DNA from: Pseudomonas sp. P8_241
Lineage (GTDB): Bacteria > Pseudomonadota > Gammaproteobacteria > Pseudomonadales > Pseudomonadaceae
Assembly (NCBI RefSeq): GCF_034008315.1
Contig: NZ_CP125377.1
Coordinates: forward strand, 3,794,001-3,858,000
DNA length: 64,000 nt
Direction: 5' to 3'
Below, in pieces: positions 7,891-18,199 of this stretch (positions are counted from its first letter, which is position 1; each line of letters begins with the position of its first letter). The notes beneath the pieces were generated by a model, which searched no databases, was not told the DNA's origin, and saw only the letters and a program-made list of their open reading frames with translations. Made by a program: the position numbers and the translations under genes.

Positions 7891-8835
7891 ATGATCAGGC
7901 CTTACGTAGTGCGCCAGCTGTTGGCGCTGTGCATGGTCAGTGTTAGTCCCTTGGCGCTGGCGGTTGAGGGTGGCGTTGGCCGCCCGATCACCGGGCAACA
8001 GGTGTTTTCCAATGCCGGCATCGTTCCACCGGAACCGGGTTGGGTGATGTCCCTGACCAGCATCTGGTATGACGGTGATTTGAAGGGCAACAGTGAAGTG
8101 CCTATTGTCGGCGCCCTGAGTACCGGGCTGGACATGCAAGTGTCGTACACCATGGCCAACTTCACTCATGTCTGGGACACCGGCAAGGGTCGATGGAACT
8201 ACGCCTCGGCCATCGGCGTACCGGTGCAGTACACCGACATCACCGCCAGCGTCACGGGCCCGCGCGGCAGAACACTGGGCACTTCGGATTCAGGCACACA
8301 ATTCGCCGACATGCTGGTGACGCCAATAGCGGCCGGCTACCACTTCGACGAACTCAACCACATAGCGTTCTCGCTGCCGATCTACGTGCCGACAGGCGCC
8401 TACAACGACAATCGGCTGGCCAACCCGGGGCAGAACACCTACACGTTCATGCCAACGGTGGCGTTCACCCATCTGGATGGCAAGGGTGGCGAGCTCACCC
8501 TGGAGAGCGGCCTGGAGTTCTACACCGAAAACGACGTCACCGATTATCAGAACGGTGACTTGTTCACCCTCGACGCGCTCTGGACACACGGTTTCGGCAA
8601 TGGATGGGCTGCGGGCATGGCGGCCGGCTACATCCAGCAAATCAACGATGACTCCGGCTCCGCCAGCAGCGGCTTTCGTGGACGCTCCGTCGGTGCCGGG
8701 CCGGTGGTGGGCTGGACCGGCAAGTTCGCCGACGCCGAGGCCAACATCAGCGCTCGCTGGGTACCGGAATTCGACACCAAGAACCGCCCTGAAGGCAACG
8801 GCTTCAGTGTCAACCTGACCCTGGCGTTTTTCTAG
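7891..8835 (+). CDS. MetA-pathway (phenol degradation)-like outer-membrane protein
   Basis: A 314-residue exported barrel: MIRPYVVRQLLALCMVSVSPLALAVEGG is a signal peptide. Then VGRPITGQQVFSNAGIVPPEPGW, YHFDELNHIAFSLPIYVPTGAY and repeated amphipathic strands end in NGFSVNLTLAFF. The pattern matches the Phenol_MetA_deg/SphA-like family of outer-membrane proteins, usually linked to uptake of hydrophobic compounds. The family is established for the sequence pattern; the substrate here is unknown. The next gene, moxR, starts 8 bp after the stop, so the genes are co-transcribed. Confidence 0.8.
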   Translation: MIRPYVVRQLLALCMVSVSPLALAVEGGVGRPITGQQVFSNAGIVPPEPGWVMSLTSIWYDGDLKGNSEVPIVGALSTGLDMQVSYTMANFTHVWDTGKGRWNYASAIGVPVQYTDITASVTGPRGRTLGTSDSGTQFADMLVTPIAAGYHFDELNHIAFSLPIYVPTGAYNDNRLANPGQNTYTFMPTVAFTHLDGKGGELTLESGLEFYTENDVTDYQNGDLFTLDALWTHGFGNGWAAGMAAGYIQQINDDSGSASSGFRGRSVGAGPVVGWTGKFADAEANISARWVPEFDTKNRPEGNGFSVNLTLAFF

Positions 8836-8843
8836 GAGACAGC

Positions 8844-9824
8844 ATGACCGCACTCAACGATCTCAATGCCCTGCAAGCCAGCATCGCCGAAGCCGTACTC
8901 GGCCAGGACCAGGTAATTCGGCAAATTCTCGTCGGTCTTTTGGCCAACGGACATTTGCTGCTCGAAAGCCTTCCCGGCCTGGCCAAGACCCGCACGGTCA
9001 AGGCACTGGCCAAGCACCTTGACGCCAAAATGAGCCGCATCCAGTTCACACCGGACTTGCTGCCATCGGACATCACCGGCGCCGAAGTGCTGCATCAGGT
9101 CGAGGGTAAAAACGAGATCCGTTTTCAGCCCGGCCCCTTGTTCGGCAACCTGATTCTCGCCGACGAAATCAACCGCGCCCCGGCCAAGGTCCAGGCCGCG
9201 TTGCTCGAAGCCATGGAAGAACGGCAGATCACCGTGGCCGGGAACAGTCATGCGCTGCCGGACCTGTTCATCGTGGTGGCGACCCAGAACCCGATCGAAC
9301 AGGAAGGCACCTACCCGCTCCCGGAAGCGCAGATGGACCGCTTCCTGATGAAAGTACTGCTGGATTATCCGAGCGCGGAAAACGAGAGCCAGGTGCTTCG
9401 TTTGTTGCGCGAAGAGGAACAGGCACTTGGCGCCAGGACCGCGGCGGTGCAAGGCTTCGCTCTGTCCCAGGAGGTGATTTTCGCCGCACGCCGAGAAGTC
9501 AGCGCGGTGCACGTCTCCCCTGCCATCGACCGTTACCTGATCGACCTGATCAATGCCACGCGCCACCCGGCCGACTACGACACCGATCTCGGGCGCTGGA
9601 TCAACATTGGCGCCAGCCCTCGCGGTGGTATTGGCCTGGACCGTTGCGCGCGGGCCGATGCCTGGCTGCAGGGCCAGGATTTTGTGTCGCCGGACAACGT
9701 GCGCGCCGTCGTCCACCCAGTGTTGCGCCATCGCTTGCAACTGAGCTACGACGCCGTCGCCGACGGCGTGACGGCCGATCAGGTGCTCGATCGCTTGCTC
9801 GATAAAGTGGCGATACCGGCGTGA
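8844..9824 (+). CDS. MoxR family AAA+ ATPase (operon 1)
   Basis: A 326-residue MoxR-type AAA+ ATPase. Walker A ESLPGLAKT lies at residues 41-49 and Walker B LILADEIN at about 103-110, followed by the sensor region (VVATQNPIEQEGTYPLPEAQMDRFL). MoxR proteins act with VWA-domain partners as chaperone-like systems that mature metalloproteins or assemble envelope complexes. It opens the Bat-type block: the DUF58 gene begins inside its stop codon (GTGA). A paralogue begins at 37576 in this same window. Confidence 0.93.
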   Translation: MTALNDLNALQASIAEAVLGQDQVIRQILVGLLANGHLLLESLPGLAKTRTVKALAKHLDAKMSRIQFTPDLLPSDITGAEVLHQVEGKNEIRFQPGPLFGNLILADEINRAPAKVQAALLEAMEERQITVAGNSHALPDLFIVVATQNPIEQEGTYPLPEAQMDRFLMKVLLDYPSAENESQVLRLLREEEQALGARTAAVQGFALSQEVIFAARREVSAVHVSPAIDRYLIDLINATRHPADYDTDLGRWINIGASPRGGIGLDRCARADAWLQGQDFVSPDNVRAVVHPVLRHRLQLSYDAVADGVTADQVLDRLLDKVAIPA

Positions 9825-10756
9825 ACGCGGACGGCCTGGTCTATGTCTCTCTGGCGCAGTTGATGGCCCTGGAGTTCAAGGCCCGCGACCTGAGTTTTCT
9901 GGCGCGTCAGCCCCAGGGGAGCATCCTGGCCGGCAATCACGCGTCACGCTTGCGTGGCCGAGGTTTGAATTTCGACGAGCTGCGTCGCTATCAGCCCGGT
10001 GATGATTTGCGTCACCTGGACTGGCGCGCCTCGCTGCGCACTGGAAAACCGGTGGTGCGCACCTTCACTGAGGAGCGTGACCGTCCGGCGTTGATCCTCG
10101 TGGATCAGCGCATGTCGATGTTTTTTGGCTCGCAACGCAGCTTCAAATCGGCGGTCGCCGCCGAACTCGGCGCTCTGGCGGCGTGGATGGTGTTCAACGC
10201 CGGGGATCGGGTTGGCGGGCTGGTGTTCAACGATCAACGCATCGACAGCATCGCTCCGCTGCGCAGCCGCAAGCGGATCGAAGCGCTGTGCAACCGCATC
10301 GTTCAGCAGAACCAGGCATTGAACGCCGCCAACCCGGATGCCGAAGGCGAGGATCAACTCGACAAGGTCTTGCAGCATTGCCTCGCGGTGGCCGGTCACG
10401 ATCATCTGATCTGCATCGTCAGCGACTTTGCCGGGGCCGGTGAACGCACCTTGCAACTGATGCGGCAACTGGCGGCGCATAACGATGTGATTGCCATGCA
10501 GGTCTACGACCCCTTGGCACTGAACCTGCCGAACAATGGCCGCGTGCTGATTACCCAAGGGCAATTGCAGGTGGAACTGGCGGTGGATCGGCGTCAGGTC
10601 CATCAGCCGTTGGGGGACTTTCTCAGTGGTCGGCTCAAGGACGTCGCCACGCTGCTGCGGCGCAGCCAAGTGCCGCTGATGATGTTCAGCACCGCCACCG
10701 ACGCCCAGGAACAACTGCGGGCTGAATTGGGCAAGCTTGCCGGAGGACGGCGATGA
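9821..10756 (+). CDS. DUF58 domain protein (operon 1)
   Basis: A 311-residue DUF58 protein, the usual companion of MoxR. The family signature is present: RLRGRGLNFDELRRYQPGDDLRHLDWRAS (about residues 43-70), then a VWA-like domain with ALILVDQRMSMFFGS and DRVGGLVFND. The GTG start overlaps the moxR stop by 4 nt. Cytoplasmic; no membrane segment is seen. The predicted role is to couple the ATPase to the membrane VWA proteins encoded downstream. Confidence 0.9.
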   Translation: MNADGLVYVSLAQLMALEFKARDLSFLARQPQGSILAGNHASRLRGRGLNFDELRRYQPGDDLRHLDWRASLRTGKPVVRTFTEERDRPALILVDQRMSMFFGSQRSFKSAVAAELGALAAWMVFNAGDRVGGLVFNDQRIDSIAPLRSRKRIEALCNRIVQQNQALNAANPDAEGEDQLDKVLQHCLAVAGHDHLICIVSDFAGAGERTLQLMRQLAAHNDVIAMQVYDPLALNLPNNGRVLITQGQLQVELAVDRRQVHQPLGDFLSGRLKDVATLLRRSQVPLMMFSTATDAQEQLRAELGKLAGGRR

Positions 10757-11337
10757 ACCCGAATGTTCCGAGCATTGAGCAACTCAAGGAGTTGGCACTG
10801 CCGGTGCCGGTCAGTTACGCGCCGCAGACCTGGGGTTGGTGGGCGTTGCTTGGGCTGTTGATGACCGTTGTTGTGCTGGTGAGTGCGCGGCGCTACTGGC
10901 AATGGCGACGGGATCGCTATCGGCGCGAGGCGCTGGCGCGTCTGGCGGAGTTACAGCAACGAAGCAATGACTTGAGTGCGTTGCGCGAACTTCCCGAATT
11001 GCTCAAGCGGGTCGCGATCTCGATGCCTGCCACACCCACTGTAGGAGCGAGCTTGCTCGCGATGAGGGCCTCACGTTCGAACTCAATATCGACTGACACA
11101 CCGCCATCGCGAGCAAGCTCGCTCCTACAGGGGAATCCTGCGGCGCTGGGGAAAGAGCAATGGCAGGCATTTTTGCAGCGGCACTGTAAGCAGCCGCTAC
11201 CCGCTGATTTCAGCCAGCAACTGGCACTCTTGGCCTATGCGCCTGACGCCGCATTGCGGGCCTTGCCCAACGACCAGCGCCAGCAGCTGTTCGTCACCTG
11301 CAAAACCTGGGTGGAGCATCATCATGTGGCAGCTTGA
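10753..11337 (+). CDS. DUF4381 domain protein carrying an in-frame REPIN
   Basis: A 194-residue DUF4381 protein: a short N-terminal segment (LPVPVSYAPQTWGWWALL), one membrane helix (about residues 28-46) and a basic cytosolic tail. The ATG overlaps the DUF58 stop (ATGA), after GGAGGA. Residues of roughly 96-126 are encoded by an inserted REPIN (TVGASLLAMRASRSNS...). It lies between LLKRVAISMP and AALGKEQWQAFLQRHC, sequences that are nearly adjacent in the paralogue at 39482. The insert keeps the frame and has no stop, so the protein is probably made with a ~31-residue loop. Confidence 0.85.
   Translation: MNPNVPSIEQLKELALPVPVSYAPQTWGWWALLGLLMTVVVLVSARRYWQWRRDRYRREALARLAELQQRSNDLSALRELPELLKRVAISMPATPTVGASLLAMRASRSNSISTDTPPSRASSLLQGNPAALGKEQWQAFLQRHCKQPLPADFSQQLALLAYAPDAALRALPNDQRQQLFVTCKTWVEHHHVAA
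11040..11131. repeat. REPIN inside the DUF4381 gene
   Basis: Inverted REP arms (TGTAGGAGCGAGCTTGCTCG and CGAGCAAGCTCGCTCCTACA) flank a ~50-nt spacer. It is intact, and identical in type to the intergenic copies at 20728 and 59214, but lies within a coding region. Confidence 0.92.
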
Positions 11338-12316
11338 TTACCCTTGGCTGTTGATCCTGCTGCCCTTGCCATGGCTCGGCTACCGCTACCTGCCTGACTA
11401 CCGCGAAGCCCGCAGCGCCGTGCGCGTGCCGTTTTTCGCGGCCATGAGCCGTGCGGTCGGCCATGCACCGAGCCAGGCCGGCACCCGCAGCAATCACTGG
11501 CAGTTGTTGCTGAACCTGTTGGTTTGGGCGTTGTTGCTGATCGCAGCGAGTCGCCCGGTGTTCGTCGAGCAACCTATCGAACGCCAACAACCGGTGCGCG
11601 ACCTGATGCTCGCCATCGACATTTCCCAGTCCATGGAAACCACCGACTTCACCGACGCCAACGGGCAGAAAATCAATCGCCTCGCCGCCGTCAAGGAAGT
11701 GGTGCATGGCTTCATCGACAAGCGCAAGGAAGATCGCCTCGGCCTGATCGTGTTCGGCAGCGGCGCGTATCCGCAGGCGCCGCTGACCCTCGATCACGCC
11801 AGCCTGTCACTGTTGCTGGATGACACCGGCATCGGCATGGCCGGCCCCAACACCGCCATCGGCGACGCCATCGGCCTGAGCCTGAAGCTGCTCGACCAAG
11901 CCCACGAACAGGAGAAAGTGCTGATCCTGCTCACCGACGGCAACGACACCAGCAGCGCAATCACCCCGGACCACGCCGCCCAGATGGCCGCCGCCAAGGG
12001 CGTGGTGATTCACACCATCGGCATTGGTGATCCGAATGCCGAAGGCGAAGCCAAGGTCAACCTCAAGGGCCTGCAAGACATTGCCAAAGCCACCGGCGGG
12101 CAATTCTTCCGCGCCGAAGACCGCCATGCGCTGGATCAGGTCTACAGCACCCTCGACAAACTCACCCCGCATCAGGTGAAAACCCTCAGTCATCAGCCCA
12201 AACGCGATCTGTTCTGGTGGCCGCTGGGCGCGGCAATTGCGCTGCTGGCGCTTTATCACCTGGGTGCCCTGCTCCGCCCCCGCCTTGTGCAAGCACGTCA
12301 ACGGCAAGAGGACTGA
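11324..12316 (+). CDS. VWA domain membrane protein, BatA-like (operon 1)
   Basis: A 330-residue BatA-type protein. There are two N-terminal membrane segments (about residues 5-22 and 61-77), then a von Willebrand A domain with an intact metal site DISQS (residues 99-103), a T in GPNTAIGDAIG, and LLTDGND, and a C-terminal membrane helix (about 300-320). The ATG at 11324 (MWQLDYPWLL) has GGAG upstream and overlaps the DUF4381 stop by 14 nt; the frame extending from 11237 is out-of-gene sequence. BatA-type proteins display the VWA domain in the periplasm. Confidence 0.9.
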   Translation: MWQLDYPWLLILLPLPWLGYRYLPDYREARSAVRVPFFAAMSRAVGHAPSQAGTRSNHWQLLLNLLVWALLLIAASRPVFVEQPIERQQPVRDLMLAIDISQSMETTDFTDANGQKINRLAAVKEVVHGFIDKRKEDRLGLIVFGSGAYPQAPLTLDHASLSLLLDDTGIGMAGPNTAIGDAIGLSLKLLDQAHEQEKVLILLTDGNDTSSAITPDHAAQMAAAKGVVIHTIGIGDPNAEGEAKVNLKGLQDIAKATGGQFFRAEDRHALDQVYSTLDKLTPHQVKTLSHQPKRDLFWWPLGAAIALLALYHLGALLRPRLVQARQRQED

Positions 12317-12317
12317 A

Positions 12318-13898
12318 ATGGACATCAATCTCAGCGATTTCCATTTCTTGCGACCGCTCTGGCTCTTGCTCGCGGTGTTTGGCGCGTTACTGCCGGTACT
12401 GTGGCGACGCAGCCGGGACCTGCAACGACGCCTGCGCGGCAATATCGCCGAGCACCTGTTGCCGCACTTGCTGATTACCCCACAAGACCAGCAGCGCTTG
12501 CGCCCGGTGCATCTGGTCTGTGCGCTGCTGGTATTGGGTGCCATCGCCGCGGCCGGCCCGACCTGGGAGCAGGATCGCCCGGACTTTCTGGAAAACCGCG
12601 CGCCGCTGATCATCGCCGTTGACCTGTCACCGTCGATGGACGCCAGCGACATTTCGCCGAGTCGCCTGGAGGCCACCAAGCACAAGCTTCACGATCTGAT
12701 CCAACGCCGCGCCGGAGCGCGTAACGCCCTGATCGCCTACGCGGGCAGCGCGCATCTGGTATTGCCGGCCACCGACGATCCGGCCCTGCTCGACACATTC
12801 ATCCAGGCCCTGAGTACCGACCTGATTGGCAAGCCGGGGAAAAACGTCGGGGCCGTCATCGACCAGGCCAAACGCCTGCTTGCGGCAGAAAAGACCCCCG
12901 GCACCCTGCTGTTGATCACCGACGGCGCGGATACTTCGGCACTGGCCGGGCTGGACAAGAAGCTGCAGGGCAGCGAGTTGCAAGTGTTGATCCTCGCCGT
13001 CGGCAGCAGCGACGGCGGCATCATCCACGACGCCAGCGGTCAGCCGCGCATCGATAGCAACGGTCGCCCGCAACTTGGCAGTTTCGATCAGTCGGCAATC
13101 AAGCAGCTGGCCTCGACACTCGACGCGCCGCTGGGCAGCCTGACCCTCGACAATGACGACCTCGACTGGATCGAACTGCACGCACAACAACACTTCCAGT
13201 CGGCCAGCGACGAACAGCGCGAGCTGCATTGGAAAGACGCCGGTTACTGGTTGTGCTGGCCATTGCTGTTGATCGCTTTCTTCAGCGTGCGCAAAGGCTG
13301 GAGCCTGAACTGGATGGCCGGTCTGCTGCTGGCGGCGGGCCTTGGATTGCAACCGACACCGGCCCAAGCCAATGCGTTCACCGATGCGTTCTTCACCCGG
13401 GACCAACAAGGTCGCTGGGCCTTCGAGCATCAGCATTTCCCCCAGGCGGCGGCGTTGTTTGTCGATCCATACTGGAAAGGCGTGGCGGCTTACAACGCGG
13501 CTGATTTCGACCTGGCACTGGCCAGCTTCGCCCGCCTGAATACCCCTCAGGCTTACTTCTACCTGGGCAACATCTACGTGCGTCGCTTCAAGTTCGACCA
13601 AGCCATCGCCGCCTACACCCAGGCCTTGAAACTACAGCCGCAGTTTCCCGAAGCCACCGCGAACCTTGCACTGGCCATCGCTTTGAAGAAAGACACCGAA
13701 GACGCTGAAAAGAATGCGCCGGAGGTAAAGCCCGACGAAATCAAAATGGACAAGGCACCCGGCAAGGGCCAGAGCAAATCGGTCGAGACCGAACAGGCCG
13801 CTTCGGATGAGCAGTGGTTGCAGAATTTGACGACGTCGCCAGCGAAGTTTCTCAAGCACAAGTTCAGTTTGCAGGATCAGGCGGGGGGAAAACCATGA
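12318..13898 (+). CDS. VWA and TPR membrane protein, BatB/BatC-like (operon 1)
   Basis: A 526-residue fusion of BatB and BatC. It has membrane helices near residues 12-29 and 65-80, a VWA domain with intact metal site DLSPS (102-106) and LLITDGADTS, two more membrane helices near 333-365, then TPR-like helices (QAYFYLGNIYVRRFKFDQAIAAYTQALKLQP) and a charged tail. The start is the ATG at 12318, two nt past the BatA stop and after AGAGGA. The paralogue at 41048 has the same layout but a changed metal site. It likely forms a membrane complex with BatA and BatD. Confidence 0.9.
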   Translation: MDINLSDFHFLRPLWLLLAVFGALLPVLWRRSRDLQRRLRGNIAEHLLPHLLITPQDQQRLRPVHLVCALLVLGAIAAAGPTWEQDRPDFLENRAPLIIAVDLSPSMDASDISPSRLEATKHKLHDLIQRRAGARNALIAYAGSAHLVLPATDDPALLDTFIQALSTDLIGKPGKNVGAVIDQAKRLLAAEKTPGTLLLITDGADTSALAGLDKKLQGSELQVLILAVGSSDGGIIHDASGQPRIDSNGRPQLGSFDQSAIKQLASTLDAPLGSLTLDNDDLDWIELHAQQHFQSASDEQRELHWKDAGYWLCWPLLLIAFFSVRKGWSLNWMAGLLLAAGLGLQPTPAQANAFTDAFFTRDQQGRWAFEHQHFPQAAALFVDPYWKGVAAYNAADFDLALASFARLNTPQAYFYLGNIYVRRFKFDQAIAAYTQALKLQPQFPEATANLALAIALKKDTEDAEKNAPEVKPDEIKMDKAPGKGQSKSVETEQAASDEQWLQNLTTSPAKFLKHKFSLQDQAGGKP

Positions 13899-15318
13899 TT
13901 TGCCTGAGAGACCGCGTTGAGGCCATCGCGAGCAAGCTTGCTCCTACAGGGGGGTTGCGGTTCACACAGATCCACTGTGGGAGCGGGCTTGCCCGCGATG
14001 GGGCCAGATCCATCACCACTAAACTCGGCGCCTTGCTCATCACCCTGATCAGCCTCGACGCCCTGGCCGCCGATCCCGAACTGCGAATCCAGTCCCGCCT
14101 GCAACCCGCGGACTCGATCATGGTCGGCAGCCTCGTGGAACTGCAACTCGACGTCCTCACCGACACCTGGTTCACCAGCGCACCCACCCTTCCCGGCCTG
14201 ACGTTGCCCGGCGCATTGGTCATGCCACCGGATGGCCATGCCGAACACATCAACCAGACGCTCGACGGCAAATCCTTCAACGGCATGCGCTACAGCTACC
14301 TGATCACACCGAACCTGGCCCAGGGTTTCGACATTCCGGCGCTGACCGTGCAAGCAATGCCGGGTCAGGCCACCAGCGAGCTGAGTGCCCAGAGCCAGCC
14401 GTTGCACTTCACTGCGGCTCAACCTGCGGGGTTCCAGGCCGGGGAACCGGTGCTGGTCGCGCAGGGGCTGCGGTTCACCCAGAAGACAATCAATTCGGCC
14501 ACACCGCTGAAAGTCGGCGACAGCCTCACCCGGGAACTCACCTTGCAGGCCGACGGTGCGCTGGCGATGGCATTGCCCACGCCCGCACTGGGTGACGTCA
14601 ACGGTCTGAGCCGTTATCCGCAAAGCCCGCAAATCGGCAATCTCGATGACGGGCGCGGCAACTTCAACGGCGGTCAGCGCATCGACACCGTGATCTATCG
14701 AATCGACACCGATGGCCACTTCACTTTGCCGGCCATCGAAGTGAAATGGTGGGACGCCAATAGCCGCCAGACCCGCACCGCGCAAGTGCCGGCGGTGACG
14801 TTCGACGCAACGGCCAACAGCGCCTACAAACCGGTGTTCTCGATCACCGAAGACCTGAAAAATCTCGGCCAGCAAAACCGCCTGCACCTTTCTGCGCCTT
14901 GGCTCGGGTGGCTGGCAGTACTCTTGGCGGTACTGGCCGTGGCGTGGTTTATCCGCCCGTTAGTGCATCGCGTCTGGCTGGCGTGGCAAGCGCGACGCGA
15001 TGCCCGACACACTGCCTGGCTGGAATCGGCCGATTACGCCTGGCGGCAGATCCCACCCCAGATCGATGGCCAGCCACCACAAATGAGTGCCCTGTACCTC
15101 TGGACCCGCCGCATTGGCCGCGGACTAAAGCTGACTCAACTCGGTCCGCGCCTGCAAACATTCCTGCGTGCCTGTTACGGCCGCGAGCCAACCAGTGATC
15201 AAGCGTTGCGCCAACTCAAGCGATCCTTGTCTACGCTGCATAGTCTGGCTGAACACAATACTGAATCAGTCGCACCCGCATTGCGACCACTCAACCCTGT
15301 TCACGAGAAGGAGTTCCG

Positions 15319-15322
<4 letters not shown>
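13895..15322 (+). CDS. BatD/BatE-like protein, REP inserted near the N-terminus (operon 1)
   Basis: A 475-residue BatD family protein: exported, beta-sandwich-rich, with a C-terminal membrane helix (about residues 335-355) and a cytosolic basic tail. The ATG at 13895 overlaps the previous stop (ATGA). The recognisable signal core (TTKLGALLITLISLDALAADPE) begins only after about 40 residues. The extra N-terminal residues (CLRDRVEAIASKLAPTGG...SGLARDGARS) are translated REP sequence. Either export tolerates the long basic n-region or a downstream non-ATG start is used. The paralogue at 42784 has a normal signal peptide at its start. Confidence 0.85.
13919..14008. repeat. REP pair inside the start of batD
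   Basis: A REP arm of the ATCGCGAGCAAGCTTGCTCC type is followed after ~30 nt by an inverted arm of the GTGGGAGCGGGCTTGCCCGC type. The two arms come from slightly different REP variants. It lies between the batD start codon and its signal-peptide core. Confidence 0.85.
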
Positions 15323-16347
<1,025 letters not shown>

Positions 16348-16420
16348 AAAGACGTAACGCTGGACCGCAATAAACGTTTGTCGCAGCACGCGACACCAGT
16401 AAGCATAAGGAGCCAGTCAG

Positions 16421-18001
16421 ATGACTCGCATACGTACGTGGATACCGAAACTTGCCTTGGTGGCAGCATCGGTCATGGCGATTTCGGCAACCGCCGGAGC
16501 CGCCGAAAAACCCAACATTCTCGTGATCTTCGGCGACGATATCGGCCAGACCAACATCAGTGCCTATTCGATGGGTGTGGTCGGCTACAAGACGCCGAAC
16601 ATCGACCGAATCGCCAAAGAAGGCATGATGTTCACCGACTATTATGCGGAGAACAGCTGCACCGCCGGACGCTCGTCGTTCATCACGGGGCAGACGCCAC
16701 TGCGTACCGGTTTGTCGAAAGTCGGCATTCCGGGGGCTCCGGTAGGTTTGCAAAAGCGTGACATCACCATCGCTCAAGCCCTCAAGTCCCAGGGCTATGC
16801 GACCGGTCAGTTCGGCAAGAACCACTTGGGCGACAAGGATGAATACCTGCCGACCAACCACGGTTTCGATGAGTTCTTCGGCAACCTGTACCACCTCAAC
16901 GCTGAAGAAGAACCCGAACGTCCGTACTGGCCCAAGGACGACGCTGCTTTCGTCAAGGCCAACACCCCGCGTGGCGTGATTCACAGCTTCGCCGACGGCA
17001 AGATCGAAGACACCGGCGCGCTGACCAGCAAGCGCATGGAAACCATCGACGACGAAACCACCGCCGCTGCGCAAGCCTTCATCGAGAAACAGGCCAAGGC
17101 GGACAAACCGTTTTTCGTCTGGATGAACACCACGCGCATGCACTTGTTCACCCACGTGCGCGAATCGATGAAGGGCCAAAGCGGCATGCCCGGCAACGAT
17201 TATGCGGACGGCATGATCGAGCACGACGGGGACGTCGGCAAACTGCTGAAAACCCTCGACGACCTGAAAATCACCGACAACACCATCGTCGTCTACACCA
17301 CCGACAACGGCCCGAACCAGTTCTCCTGGCCGGACGCGGCGACCACGCCGTTCCGTAACGAGAAGAACTCGAACTGGGAAGGTGCTTACCGCGTACCGGC
17401 GATTGTGCGCTGGCCAGGCAAGATCAAGGCCGGCGAAGTGTCCAACGAGATGTTCTCGGGCATGGACTGGTTCCCGACCTTGCTGGCGGCCGCTGGCGAT
17501 GCCGACGTGAAGAACAAGCTGCTCAAGGGCTGGGCACCGACCTCCGGCGGGAACAACTTCAAGGTGCACCTCGATGGCTACAACCAGTTGCCGTATCTGA
17601 CGGGCCAGCAGCCTAAAGGCGAGCGCAAGGAGTTCTACTACTTCAACGACGACGGCATGCTGGTGTCCATGCGTTTCGACAACTGGAAAGCGGTGTTCTG
17701 TGAACAACGTGCACCGGGTGGTTTCAAGGTCTGGAGCGAACCGTTCGTATGCCTGCGCGTACCGAAGATCTTCAACCTGCGGATGGACCCGTATGAGCGC
17801 GCCGACGTGGTTTCCGATCAGTACTACGATTGGCAAACCAAGAACGTCTACCTGGCTGGGGTAGCCGTCGGCAAATCGGCGGCGTTCCTCGAAACGTTCA
17901 TCGAGTATCCACCTAGCCAGAAACCGGCCAGCTTCAGCATCGATCAGGTGCGTGCTGCGGTAGATGCAAAAATCGCTGAAAAAATGAAAGCTGCACAGTA
18001 A
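16421..18001 (+). CDS. Arylsulfatase family protein, secreted
   Basis: A 526-residue alkaline-phosphatase-superfamily sulfatase with a signal peptide cleaved near AGAAEKPN. Metal and active-site elements are visible: ILVIFGDDIG (D39, D40), the formylglycine motif C-T-A-G-R (C80 to R84), GKNHLGD and YTTDNGPNQ. The cysteine-type motif means maturation by a formylglycine-generating enzyme or similar is needed; none is encoded here. AAGGAG precedes the ATG. It hydrolyses a sulfate ester in the periplasm; the substrate is unknown. Being last in the Bat operon, it could be a client of the MoxR/VWA machinery (inference). Confidence 0.9.
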   Translation: MTRIRTWIPKLALVAASVMAISATAGAAEKPNILVIFGDDIGQTNISAYSMGVVGYKTPNIDRIAKEGMMFTDYYAENSCTAGRSSFITGQTPLRTGLSKVGIPGAPVGLQKRDITIAQALKSQGYATGQFGKNHLGDKDEYLPTNHGFDEFFGNLYHLNAEEEPERPYWPKDDAAFVKANTPRGVIHSFADGKIEDTGALTSKRMETIDDETTAAAQAFIEKQAKADKPFFVWMNTTRMHLFTHVRESMKGQSGMPGNDYADGMIEHDGDVGKLLKTLDDLKITDNTIVVYTTDNGPNQFSWPDAATTPFRNEKNSNWEGAYRVPAIVRWPGKIKAGEVSNEMFSGMDWFPTLLAAAGDADVKNKLLKGWAPTSGGNNFKVHLDGYNQLPYLTGQQPKGERKEFYYFNDDGMLVSMRFDNWKAVFCEQRAPGGFKVWSEPFVCLRVPKIFNLRMDPYERADVVSDQYYDWQTKNVYLAGVAVGKSAAFLETFIEYPPSQKPASFSIDQVRAAVDAKIAEKMKAAQ

Positions 18002-18014
18002 GACCGCCGGACCG

Positions 18015-18041
18015 CCGCCCGCCCTCACCGGCGGGCGGACT
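18015..18041 (+). terminator. Terminator after the sulfatase
   Basis: A 9-bp GC stem (CCGCCCGCC / GGCGGGCGG) with loop CTCACC begins 14 bp past the stop, followed by a weak ACTTATTTAT tract. It probably ends the operon that starts at 5653. Confidence 0.65.
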
Positions 18042-18062
18042 TATTTATGAAATGCGAACACA

Positions 18063-18161
18063 ACCCCTGTAGGCGCTGGCTTGCCAGCGAAGTCGTCTTT
18101 ACAGTCGATATAGATACTGACTGAACCACCGCTTTCGCTGGCAAGCCAGCGCCTACAAGGT
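18063..18161. repeat. REPIN
   Basis: Inverted arms CTGTAGGCGCTGGCTTGCCAGCG and CGCTGGCAAGCCAGCGCCTACA with a central spacer. It fills the gap between the sulfatase and MFS/spermidine-synthase genes. Confidence 0.9.
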
Positions 18162-18199
18162 TTGTGTTTACGTCGAAAATGGCAAAAGGCAACAAATCC

